Below, one piece after another: positions 41,614-49,613 of a DNA stretch of 55,706 bases. Under the pieces are notes generated by a model. The model worked only from the letters and a program-made list of their open reading frames with translations, ran no database searches and was not told the origin of the DNA. Origin of the DNA: Betaproteobacteria bacterium. Lineage in GTDB: Bacteria; Pseudomonadota; Gammaproteobacteria; Burkholderiales; UBA3065. The stretch spans positions 1 to 55,706 of the forward strand of contig RFMI01000032.1 in NCBI GenBank assembly GCA_009927815.1, written 5' to 3'. The translations under genes were made by a program, and so were the position numbers. Positions within the stretch are counted from its first letter, which is position 1; each line of letters opens with the position of its first letter.

Positions 41614-42340
41614 TCAGATCTCCCGAACCCATTTGGCGCGCGCCTCGCGCAGTGCAAGCAGCCAACGGCCACGCACTAGAACAATGGCAGCGCAGGCAAA
41701 CCAAACGGCGAACGTGCATATCAGCAAAGTGATCTTCATCTCCGGGGCCATCCGGGCAGCTCCGGGTGCACCTATAGACATGCCCTGATGGAGGGTGTTC
41801 CAGAACACCACTGAGAAATAGATCAAGGGAATGTTGACCATGCCGACCACCGTGAACAGCGCCAGCGCCCGATCGGTCTTGTGTTCGTCCTCCACCAAAC
41901 TGGAGAGCGCCATCAATCCCAAGTAAATAAAGAGAAGCATGAGCTCCGAGGTGAGACGCGCGTCCCACACCCAGTAGGTGCCCCAGGTCGGCTTGCCCCA
42001 CAGCGATCCGGTAACCAGTGCCACCACGGTCATCCAGGCGCCAGTGGGCAGCAGGGCGCGCATCATCACCGCTGACACCGGGCTGCGCCAAATCCAGAAC
42101 AGCACCGCGTAGCCCGTGGCTACCGAGTACAGGAACATCGACATCCAGGCTGCAGGAACGTGCAGGTAGATGATGCGATACACCTCGCCCTGCTGGGCAT
42201 CGGTGGGGGTGCCCGCCAGCGCCAGCCACAGACCGGGAATCGCCAGCAGGACTGGCCGCGCGGGCGAGCCATACGGCGGCCGGCCCGCTCAGGCGAAAAA
42301 AAACCGGCGGTGAGCCGAGTTGCTTAAGGAACGTCAACAT
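41614..42340 (-). CDS. ccmC: Heme ABC exporter permease CcmC, +1 frameshift
   Basis: CcmC presents heme to CcmE. Six helices and the WWD-type motif (WGTYWVWDARLTSELMLLF) are present. ATG 42340 begins MLTFLKQLGSPPVFFRLSGP and reads AAVWLARA, after which the frame is lost. One surplus base near 42250-42262 separates it from the main frame. Removing it gives ARAAVLLAIPGLWLALAGTP and joins VYRIIYLHVPAAWMSMFLY, for a 241-residue protein. The break is not in a long homopolymer, unlike most others here. It lies between ccmAB and ccmD. Confidence 0.92.
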
Positions 42341-42391
42341 GACTCATATTCTAGCGTCCCTCGCGGGCTTGGCCCGGACAATCGCCAGCCA

Positions 42392-43756
42392 TCACTCGAT
42401 GGCAAGGTCGAGCACGCGACGCGCCATCGGCGGCACCAGCAGCAGCGACAGCGCGCTGATGCCCACCAGCGTCGCGAGGGGACCGGTCAGACTCTGGTCG
42501 GCTTGCGCCGCCGTCACCGTCGTCACGCCGAAGATCAGCACCGGGACGAACACCGGAAAGCTCATCAGGCTGATCAGGACCTGTGCTTGCCGCGCCATCA
42601 GCGCCAGAGCGCTAAACAGCACGGTGAAGGCACCCAAGGCCAACGTACCCGCCGCCAGCGACAGCGCCAGTGCGGCAATGCCGGCGGTGTCGAGGTTGTA
42701 GAGCAGTGCCAATGGCACGCTGTAGAGCGCCATTGGCAGGCCGAACAGCAGCCAATGGGCGATGACCTTGCCAGCCAGCAATGCACTGAGCGGAAAGCTC
42801 ACGGCCTTGAGTTGTGACAGGATGCCGCTGCGGAAATCCGCTTCCAGATGGCGGCTGGCCGAGAGCAGGGTCACCAGCAGGGCGCTGACCCACACCATCC
42901 CTGGTGCGATGCGAGCCAGTTGTTGCGGGTCGGTGCCGATACCGAACGGGATCAGGCTCAGGATCATCCAGTGGAAGATGCCGGGCCACACCAGTTCGCG
43001 GGGCGCGGCCATGGCCAGGCGCAGTTCGCGGCGCAAGGCCCAGCGCAGCGGCGTCGGGCTGGTTCGGGTGCTGAAGGCGCCGGTAGCGATCGGAGCTGCC
43101 GCGGCGATTGCGGCCACCGGTTGCAGGGTCGCCGATCGGCCGCTCAACTCGACGCGGGCGTGGCACAGCGGCTCGAGTGTTGGGTCGAGTTCGGACAGCC
43201 GGCGGTGGGTGGCGACGACGGCGATGCCGCCAGCCGCCAGATGGTCTTTGAGCAGCTCGATGAACAGTGCAATGCCGGCCGCATCCAGCGCGTTGACCGG
43301 TTCATCAATCAGCCACACGCGACGCTGGCTCGCGGCCATCACCGCCAGCACCAATCGCCGCCGCTGGCCCTCAGAGAGCTGCTCGACTCGCTTGTTGGCT
43401 GCGCGTTGCAGACCGACCCGCTGCAGAGCCATGCGAGCCTCATCGGCGCCGAGTCGTACGGCCATTGGTTCGAGCGCAGCGTGCAAGTGTTCGCCCGCAG
43501 GCAACTCGCCACGCAAAGCCGGGTTCTGTTCGAACAAGAAGATCTCGCCATCGGCCGGCCAGACCGAATGCAGCGACAGCCGGGGCTGCAATCCCGCAAG
43601 CGTTCGCAGCAGCGTGCTTTTGCCGCTGCCATTCGGACCGACCAGTTCGACGAAGCGACCTGCGGGCAGGTCCACCGACAGGGACTCGGCCAAAGTGCTC
43701 TGGCCCCGGGTCAGCCGCAGGTCGCGGATCTGCAGGGTGTCGGTGCGGCCGGTCAT
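42392..43756 (-). CDS. ccmAB: Fused heme ABC exporter CcmA-CcmB (ATPase plus permease)
   Basis: One 454-residue frame covers two normally separate proteins. Residues about 1-210 are the CcmA ATPase: Walker A VGPNGSGKSTLL, signature LSEGQRRRLVLA, Walker B VWLIDEP, and switch ATHRR. Residues about 235-454 are the CcmB permease: ALRRELRLAM, LARIAPGMVWVSALLVTLLS, AHWLLFGLPMALYSVPL and several helices. The joining stretch is Ala/Pro/Thr-rich (QPVAAIAAAAPIATGAF). No stop or ribosome site separates them. A real fusion is possible; given nearby indels an artefact cannot be excluded. The complex moves heme-loaded CcmE. Confidence 0.88.
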   Translation of the reverse strand: MTGRTDTLQIRDLRLTRGQSTLAESLSVDLPAGRFVELVGPNGSGKSTLLRTLAGLQPRLSLHSVWPADGEIFLFEQNPALRGELPAGEHLHAALEPMAVRLGADEARMALQRVGLQRAANKRVEQLSEGQRRRLVLAVMAASQRRVWLIDEPVNALDAAGIALFIELLKDHLAAGGIAVVATHRRLSELDPTLEPLCHARVELSGRSATLQPVAAIAAAAPIATGAFSTRTSPTPLRWALRRELRLAMAAPRELVWPGIFHWMILSLIPFGIGTDPQQLARIAPGMVWVSALLVTLLSASRHLEADFRSGILSQLKAVSFPLSALLAGKVIAHWLLFGLPMALYSVPLALLYNLDTAGIAALALSLAAGTLALGAFTVLFSALALMARQAQVLISLMSFPVFVPVLIFGVTTVTAAQADQSLTGPLATLVGISALSLLLVPPMARRVLDLAIE

Positions 43757-43770
43757 GGCGGAAAGGCCTA

Positions 43771-45087
43771 TCAGCGGGCCGGGGCAGGCTCGATCTGCAA
43801 GGGTACTGCCTCCTTGCCTACAGTCACCGGCGACTTCGCCGCCGACCAGTCACCGGGCTGGCGGATCGCGTTGCCGTTCATCGAGATGCGCGCTTCGACG
43901 GACACTTGCCGGAACTTCGACAGCTGCAATTGCGGACTCATGGCCTGCGTGTCGTCGAGTTGGAAAGGCAGCATGCGGCCGGCCACCAGATCAGCAACCG
44001 GGAGTCGCAGCACCGCCAAGGGCATCGGTGGGCCGTCCACCGCCTTGGCGAGAATGAAGAGCACGGCGGCGTCCGGGAGCGGCTGCTTTTTGAGCTGCTG
44101 GAGCGCTGCTGGACTGAGCGCCACTTGGCCGCGCACCACGGCGCTCGGGTCGGCGGGGCTGGCAGCTTGGGGTCTTGCGCCGGTGGTTGGTCCGGAGGCG
44201 GCAGGTTCGGGAGCGCCGGCGGGCGGTTGTTCGCCGAGTTGCGCGAGGATGTTGCCGATCTGTTGGTAGTCGGGCGACGCCGGCAGGAACTGGCTTTGCA
44301 GGGCTCGCCAGAGCTTGACAGCGTTGTCACGCTCGCCGGCCTGCATCGCTGCCGTTGCGGCAAGCGCCAGAGACTTTTGATGCTTCGGGTCGGACTTGAG
44401 TGCTTCCGCGACCAGTTCCATCGGCCGACCTGCCAGCTTTTCGCCTTGCATCATGGCCGTCGCGTCAGCCAAGTCGGCCAGCAGATCAGGGTGCCCGGGC
44501 GCCAGCCGCAGGGCTTGCTCCAACGCTTTTACGGCTTCGGGGTAGTTGCGTTGCAGGCCTCGCGACCGGGCCAAGATCACCCAACCCTCGAGGTTGTCCG
44601 GCTGCTCTTTAAGTTTGGCCTCGAGCGCTGCGATGCGCTCTTCGATCGAACCTTGCCCGCCGGGGTGGTTCTCGCCTGCTTTCGGCGGAGCTTCCCGAAT
44701 CAATACAGACGGCGTGCTGAAACCCCTAAACGCCAGCTTCATGGCCGGTTCATTGGGGTTGCCGATAAAGGCGTAAACGCTACCCGCGATGAGTACAACC
44801 GCCACCGGTATCCACGCAGAGTGGACCGTAATCCGGGTTGGTGCGGTCGACGGTGGGTCGCTGCGCTGGGCGGCGGCTTGGGATTGCCACTCCTCGATCA
44901 AGGTGGCACGCAGCGCCGGGTCGAGACTGGCGTCTTCGTCGATCTCTCGACGTCGCGCCACCATCACGGCCCACTCGGCAGAGTCATCGTTGGCGGGCAC
45001 ACGGCGTCCAGCGCGCGTCAGCGTCCACCACAGCACACAGGCGACAGCGGAAGCGATGAGGACGGTCAGGAGAATAAAGAGGAGCAT
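43771..45087 (-). CDS. ccmI: Cytochrome c maturation protein CcmI (CycH), TPR chaperone
   Basis: CcmI holds apocytochromes for heme ligation. The 438-residue protein has two membrane helices (about 2-22 and 92-110), a cytoplasmic loop between them with EWAVMVARRREIDEDASLDP, a periplasmic TPR domain (about 148-290, with NLEGWVILARSRGLQRNYPEA) and a C-terminal domain (about 320-430). It is the first gene of the minus-strand ccm operon; in many bacteria ccmI is last. It is divergent from the multiheme operon. Confidence 0.93.
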   Translation of the reverse strand: MLLFILLTVLIASAVACVLWWTLTRAGRRVPANDDSAEWAVMVARRREIDEDASLDPALRATLIEEWQSQAAAQRSDPPSTAPTRITVHSAWIPVAVVLIAGSVYAFIGNPNEPAMKLAFRGFSTPSVLIREAPPKAGENHPGGQGSIEERIAALEAKLKEQPDNLEGWVILARSRGLQRNYPEAVKALEQALRLAPGHPDLLADLADATAMMQGEKLAGRPMELVAEALKSDPKHQKSLALAATAAMQAGERDNAVKLWRALQSQFLPASPDYQQIGNILAQLGEQPPAGAPEPAASGPTTGARPQAASPADPSAVVRGQVALSPAALQQLKKQPLPDAAVLFILAKAVDGPPMPLAVLRLPVADLVAGRMLPFQLDDTQAMSPQLQLSKFRQVSVEARISMNGNAIRQPGDWSAAKSPVTVGKEAVPLQIEPAPAR

Positions 45088-45301
45088 GGGGTCAGGCGAA
45101 GATAGTGAGCCCGAACTCTAGGCATTTGCCCGACGACTGTCCACGCTGCGGTCGCGAAATTTTTTGGAACTTTTTTACGGGTGTAACAGAATCTTTCTGT
45201 CACATCGGGTAGATTTGAATTGGTTGTAGTGCACGAGGCGCGCGAGCTTTGTCGGCGCGGTGTCCAGAAAATCCGGCATTTTGAACATCCAGGGTAAGGC
45301 C
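45088..45301. promoter_or_regulatory. Divergent intergenic region between ccmI and the multiheme operon
   Basis: This 214-nt region must carry promoters for both the ccm operon and the conduit operon. It holds an A/T-rich stretch (AAATTTTTTGGAACTTTTTTAC, about 45157-45178) and a perfect inverted repeat ACAGAA-TCT-TTCTGT (45186-45200). A TAGATT hexamer lies at 45210-45215 without a good -35 box. Co-regulation of cytochrome structural genes and their maturation machinery from this region is plausible. Confidence 0.5.
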
Positions 45302-46165
45302 ATGTTGCAAGAAAGCGTTTTGAGTCTTGGGGGGTTTCGTTACCTCAAGCTCGCGGCTTTGGTCGCGTTGGCCAGCCTGATCGCCTACATCGGGGACGAC
45401 CCGCGGACGGTGGCCTATGGGGGTACCGTTCTCGGGTACGCGCTCGGCATCATTGGTGCGCTGCTCATCGTTTGGCTGATCCTCTTCGGCGCTCGCAAGC
45501 GATCCTACCGTTCGAGTCTTGGAACCGTTCAGGGCTGGCTGTCTGCCCACATCTGGTTGGGTTTGTCGCTGCTTGTGGTGGCCACCTTGCATACCGGTTT
45601 CCAGTTCGGTATCAACCTTCACACCTTGGCCTACGCCGTGATGGTGGTGGTGATTGTTAGCGGCATCTGGGGTGTGACGGTGTACATGCGCAACCCCTCG
45701 CTGATGAGCGGTTTGGTCGGCGGGAAATCGCTGCAGCAGCACGGCGTGATGCTCGCCGAACTCGACGCCGAATCGCGGAATCTGTGTAAGGACATGGGCG
45801 ACGACATCAAGCGGCTGGTCGAGGCATCGGCGCACACGCCCATCGTTAATGGACTATTTGGCCGCTTTGGCGGGCCTGGCCGTTGTTCGACCGGCGTTGC
45901 GGTGGAGGCACTCAAGGCGATCGGTCTCCGCGGTGACAAAGCGGTGCGTGATTTGTACGCGGTGCAGGTGAAGCGCCAGGCGCAACTGCAACGCATGCGC
46001 GACTTCCTGCGGGTCAAGGCATGGACCGACGTATGGCTGATGTTTCACGTGCCGTTGTCGGTTGGCCTGATTGCTTTGCTGGCGGCGCACATCGTCGCCG
46101 TCCTCTTCTATTACAACGGCAACGTGCTGTTTGACGGCAGCACATTCTCCTGGAGCAGGGGCTGA
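45302..46165 (+). CDS. Di-heme b-type membrane cytochrome
   Basis: The 287-residue protein has about five to six membrane helices. Two pairs of histidines have exactly the spacing expected for two stacked bis-His hemes within the bilayer: His83/His97 (SAHIWLGLSLLVVATLHTG) and His249/His263 (MFHVPLSVGLIALLAAHIV), both H-x13-H. A soluble loop (about 130-240) separates them. It resembles cytochrome b561/ferric-reductase-like quinol-reactive subunits, but I cannot name the family. ATG 45302 is the first of the conduit operon; the next gene starts 2 nt later. Likely role: exchange electrons between quinone pool and the decaheme cytochrome. Confidence 0.8.
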   Translation: MLQESVLSLGGFRYLKLAALVALASLIAYIGDDPRTVAYGGTVLGYALGIIGALLIVWLILFGARKRSYRSSLGTVQGWLSAHIWLGLSLLVVATLHTGFQFGINLHTLAYAVMVVVIVSGIWGVTVYMRNPSLMSGLVGGKSLQQHGVMLAELDAESRNLCKDMGDDIKRLVEASAHTPIVNGLFGRFGGPGRCSTGVAVEALKAIGLRGDKAVRDLYAVQVKRQAQLQRMRDFLRVKAWTDVWLMFHVPLSVGLIALLAAHIVAVLFYYNGNVLFDGSTFSWSRG

Positions 46166-46167
46166 GC

Positions 46168-47760
46168 ATGAGCGGTCACACGCCTGAAGATCCGATTACG
46201 CTAGAGGTCCGCCGGCTGCAGCGTCCTATGGCGGGCCGCAGGCTGCTGTCGTGGCTGTTGTTTTTGGCGGGCGGTCTGGTCTTTCTCGTTGCGCCGCTTT
46301 TGGCTTCCTTGCACGGCGGTGATGCGGCGGCTCTGCGTGATCTGCCGGTGCTGGGGGCGATGTTCGCCGACGCGGCTGTCCAGGACGAGGCTCGCACCCT
46401 CGGCCGCCGCCCTGATCCGCACGCCACGCCCGACTTTGCCAAGGGCGATGCGGCCGGCAGTTATCAGCTTGCCGACCTGAGCAACTATCAAGCGGCGGCG
46501 CCCACGCTGATGGCGCTGGACCGCTGGTGGAATCCCGGCCCGCTGGCGTCTGCCCACCAGCCCTGGGCCAATGACTGTCGCGTTTGCCACAGTGCCGGCT
46601 TTGCTCAAGTCAAAGACGCCGATTGCCTGAGTTGCCACAAGGCGGTCAGTGATCACGTCGACCGTAAAGTGGTGCACGACGCCCGCTTGGATGTGCGGTG
46701 CGCCACCTGTCACCTTGACCACCAGGGCGCTTTTGCCTTGGCGGAGCAAAACAAGCACGCCGCCGGTCGCGATTGCGCCGACTGTCATGGCGATATCAAA
46801 AAGAGTTTTGCCAAGACCGAGACCCAGAACGTTCGCGATTTCGCCGACGAGCATCCCAACTTCCGGGTGCAGATCGCTCAGTCAGGCGAGCCAGGTGCTG
46901 GCGTTCGCGAGCTGCGGCGCGTGCGTTTGCCTGCCAAAGGGCAGCTCACAGAGCCGTCCAATCTGAAATTTCCGCATGATGTGCACGTCGCCAAGAAGGG
47001 CATCAGCAGCCCCGAGGGCAAGGTGGTGATGAAGTGCGCCAATTGCCACGAGCCCGACGCTAACGGCGTGGACTACAAGCCGGTCAATATGAAAGACCAT
47101 TGCCAAAGCTGCCACGCACTCAAGATGGAACCCAATCTGTCCAACCGTGAAGTACCGCACGGATCGGTGACCGAGGTGCTGAGCACTTTGGCCGAGTTCT
47201 ACAGCTTCGTCGGTAGCAGCGGTAGCGTGCCACGTGGCCCTGAGCCGCTGACCAAGACGATCGCCATCCAGCGCCCTGGCGAGCCGGATCGCGCGCCACA
47301 AAGCTTTGTACGGACTGGCGGCAGCGCTCAAGGTCGGGCCAGCGCCGCTGCGGTGGAGCTGTTCGAGAAGACCAGCTGCGTGATTTGCCACGAGGTCAGT
47401 CGCGTGGCTGGCCCGGGCAAGGCGGGCACGCCGGGCCGCGATTTGCCGCAGTGGAAGATCGCGGCGATCGCTCCCACCCACGTGTGGATGCCGAAATCGC
47501 CGTTTAGCCACGCCGCGCACACCAGTGCCAAGTGCGAGAGCTGTCACGCCGCGACTGAGTCCAAGAAGTCGAGCGATGTGCTGATGCCGGCTATCGACGG
47601 CTGCCGCGACTGCCATGCAGGCGCCAAGCCGGTGGCCGACAAGATCGTCTCCAATTGCAGCCTGTGCCACGGCTTCCATATTCCGGTAGCTAAACCCGAG
47701 GCTTCGCCAGCGAAGCCCTTGCAGAAGGTTGCTGCGGCAGCCGCCGGGGCGCGCCCGTGA
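46168..47760 (+). CDS. Membrane-anchored decaheme cytochrome c
   Basis: The 530-residue protein has an N-terminal uncleaved helix (about 25-48, RRLLSWLLFLAGGLVFLVAPLL) and ten CxxCH motifs: CRVCH, CLSCH, CATCH, CADCH, CANCH, CQSCH, CVICH, CESCH, CRDCH and CSLCH, between residues about 137 and 500. Many extra His residues can be distal ligands (bis-His low-spin hemes, as in the cytochrome c3/NrfB/MtrA class). It is anchored to the inner membrane and faces the periplasm. It overlaps the following gene by 4 nt. Likely role: relay between the b-type cytochrome and outer-membrane partners. Confidence 0.9.
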   Translation: MSGHTPEDPITLEVRRLQRPMAGRRLLSWLLFLAGGLVFLVAPLLASLHGGDAAALRDLPVLGAMFADAAVQDEARTLGRRPDPHATPDFAKGDAAGSYQLADLSNYQAAAPTLMALDRWWNPGPLASAHQPWANDCRVCHSAGFAQVKDADCLSCHKAVSDHVDRKVVHDARLDVRCATCHLDHQGAFALAEQNKHAAGRDCADCHGDIKKSFAKTETQNVRDFADEHPNFRVQIAQSGEPGAGVRELRRVRLPAKGQLTEPSNLKFPHDVHVAKKGISSPEGKVVMKCANCHEPDANGVDYKPVNMKDHCQSCHALKMEPNLSNREVPHGSVTEVLSTLAEFYSFVGSSGSVPRGPEPLTKTIAIQRPGEPDRAPQSFVRTGGSAQGRASAAAVELFEKTSCVICHEVSRVAGPGKAGTPGRDLPQWKIAAIAPTHVWMPKSPFSHAAHTSAKCESCHAATESKKSSDVLMPAIDGCRDCHAGAKPVADKIVSNCSLCHGFHIPVAKPEASPAKPLQKVAAAAAGARP

Positions 47761-49613
47761 TGAGTCGCGGTCTCAAGGGTGGTCTGGCGCTGATGCTGGC
47801 CTTGGCGGCGTCGCCGGCGTGGTCGGCGGCATGCCACTCGGTGAGTGCTGAGCCACAGGCGCTTTCGCAGACGGAGGTGGACGGCTTGGTCAAGACCACC
47901 GCAACGGTGGCGCGGCAGCTCAACCAAACCAAGGCCACCATTGCGGTCGTCGATCGCGTCGGCAATGTGCTGGCGGTCTGGCGCACTGGCGATGCGTTTG
48001 ATGTACGCATCCGCAGCGGCTTGGTCGCTAGTACGGCGTTTGGCGGATTCGGCTTGGAGAATGCGGTGTTGCCAAGTGCAGTGGGTGGCGATGCTCTGGC
48101 CGCCATTGCCAAGGCCGTCACGGGGGCCTATCTGTCGTCATCTGGCAATGCGTTCAGCACGCGTACGGCGAGCTTTATCGTGCAGAAGAACTTCATCCCG
48201 ACGATTCGCAACTTTCCTTCAGGGCCGCTGTTTGGCGTGCAGTTCAGCCAGCTGCCATGCGGCGATCTGGTGCAGAAGGGCGATTCTCTCGGCATCGGGC
48301 CGCGCCGTTCGCCGTTGGGCCTGTCGGCCGATCCGGGCGGATTCCCGCTGTACAAGAACGGTCGCGTGGTCGGTGGCATCGGCGTGGTGGTTGACGGCAG
48401 CGATTACGCACTCGACTTGAACCCGATTAACACTGATTACGACGTCGAGGAGGTGATTGCACAGGCTGGATCGAAGGCCTACGCCGCCCCAACCTGCATT
48501 CGCGCCGATCACATCACCGCCGGTGGCTTCAACCTGCGTTACTCGGACGCCGATAAGCGCCTGCCCAAGGCCCCAGCGATACAGTCCTTCGCAGGTGCGT
48601 ACATTGCCGTCACCGGTTATTTACCCACCGCGGCAGCGCGCGCGGGTCAGGCCTACGGCACGGCTTCGTCCGGCTATCAGTTGCAGGCTTCAGGGGACTT
48701 CGCGTCGCGCAGTGGCATGCTTTTGGTGGACAGCGGCGGGGCCAATCGGTATGCGCCGCGGGCCTCATTGGCACCGGCGAACGCCAGCGGTGGCTTGTCC
48801 GCGGGCGAAGTCACGACCCTCCTACAGCAGGCGCTAGGCGTTGCCAACCAGGCCCGCGCCCAGATTCGTCGCGCGCTCAACTCGCCGGCCGAGGTCACCA
48901 TCTCGGTGATCGACCGCGACGGTAACGTGCTTGGCCTGGTGCGCACGCCAGACGCCCCGGTGTTCGGCACCGACGTGTCCTTGCAGAAAGCGCGCACGGT
49001 GGCGTTTTTCTCTCGCACTGACGCCGCGACCCGCTTGCAAGCGCTTGGACAGTCCGCCTACGCCAGCAACGCCGTGGCCTTCTTTGGCAGCGGTGCATTG
49101 AGTGATGGCGTCGCCTTCTCCGACCGGGCCATCGGCAATATCGCTCGGCCGAATTTCCCTGACGGCATTGCCGGGCGTCCTCCGGGGCCTTTGTCCAAGC
49201 CTGAAGGCACGTGGAGCCCGTTCAATGACGGCCTGCAACTTGATCTGGTGGCGGGCAAGGTGCTCGATGCGCTCGTTGCAACTGGAATCAACAGCTGCAC
49301 AACGACAGCCGCCGGTATCGATAACGGCATCCAGATTTTCCCGGGAGCGGTGCCGATCTACCGCGGTTCGACTTTGATTGGCGCTATCGGTATTTCGGGT
49401 GACGGTGTCGACCAAGATGACATGATCGCGTCGCTCGGTCTGCAGCGTGCCTTCCTGGCACTCGGTGGCCGCTTTGGCACCGACCCCGGTCATGCCCCGC
49501 CGGCTATTCGCTCAGATCGGTTGGCGGTGCCAGGCCCGGGTACGTTGCGCTACGTGCAGTGCCCACAATCGCCCTTTATCAGCAGCCAGGCCCAAAATGT
49601 CTGCAACTTCTAG
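47757..49613 (+). CDS. Exported double GlcG/HbpS-domain protein
   Basis: The 618-residue protein has a signal peptide (about 1-24, ending PAWSA). It then has two copies of the GlcG/HbpS (DUF336) fold, about 35-240 and 345-590. Each copy has the family's TIAVVDRVGNVLAVWRTGD-like strand (second copy ISVIDRDGNVLGLVRTPD), a KARTVAFFSR/ASTAF helix and a VGGIGVVVDG / IGAIGISGDG glycine strand. Some members bind heme or cobalamin. In this operon a heme-binding or scaffold role is plausible but unproven. Its last 17 nt overlap the barrel gene. Confidence 0.85.
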   Translation: MMSRGLKGGLALMLALAASPAWSAACHSVSAEPQALSQTEVDGLVKTTATVARQLNQTKATIAVVDRVGNVLAVWRTGDAFDVRIRSGLVASTAFGGFGLENAVLPSAVGGDALAAIAKAVTGAYLSSSGNAFSTRTASFIVQKNFIPTIRNFPSGPLFGVQFSQLPCGDLVQKGDSLGIGPRRSPLGLSADPGGFPLYKNGRVVGGIGVVVDGSDYALDLNPINTDYDVEEVIAQAGSKAYAAPTCIRADHITAGGFNLRYSDADKRLPKAPAIQSFAGAYIAVTGYLPTAAARAGQAYGTASSGYQLQASGDFASRSGMLLVDSGGANRYAPRASLAPANASGGLSAGEVTTLLQQALGVANQARAQIRRALNSPAEVTISVIDRDGNVLGLVRTPDAPVFGTDVSLQKARTVAFFSRTDAATRLQALGQSAYASNAVAFFGSGALSDGVAFSDRAIGNIARPNFPDGIAGRPPGPLSKPEGTWSPFNDGLQLDLVAGKVLDALVATGINSCTTTAAGIDNGIQIFPGAVPIYRGSTLIGAIGISGDGVDQDDMIASLGLQRAFLALGGRFGTDPGHAPPAIRSDRLAVPGPGTLRYVQCPQSPFISSQAQNVCNF

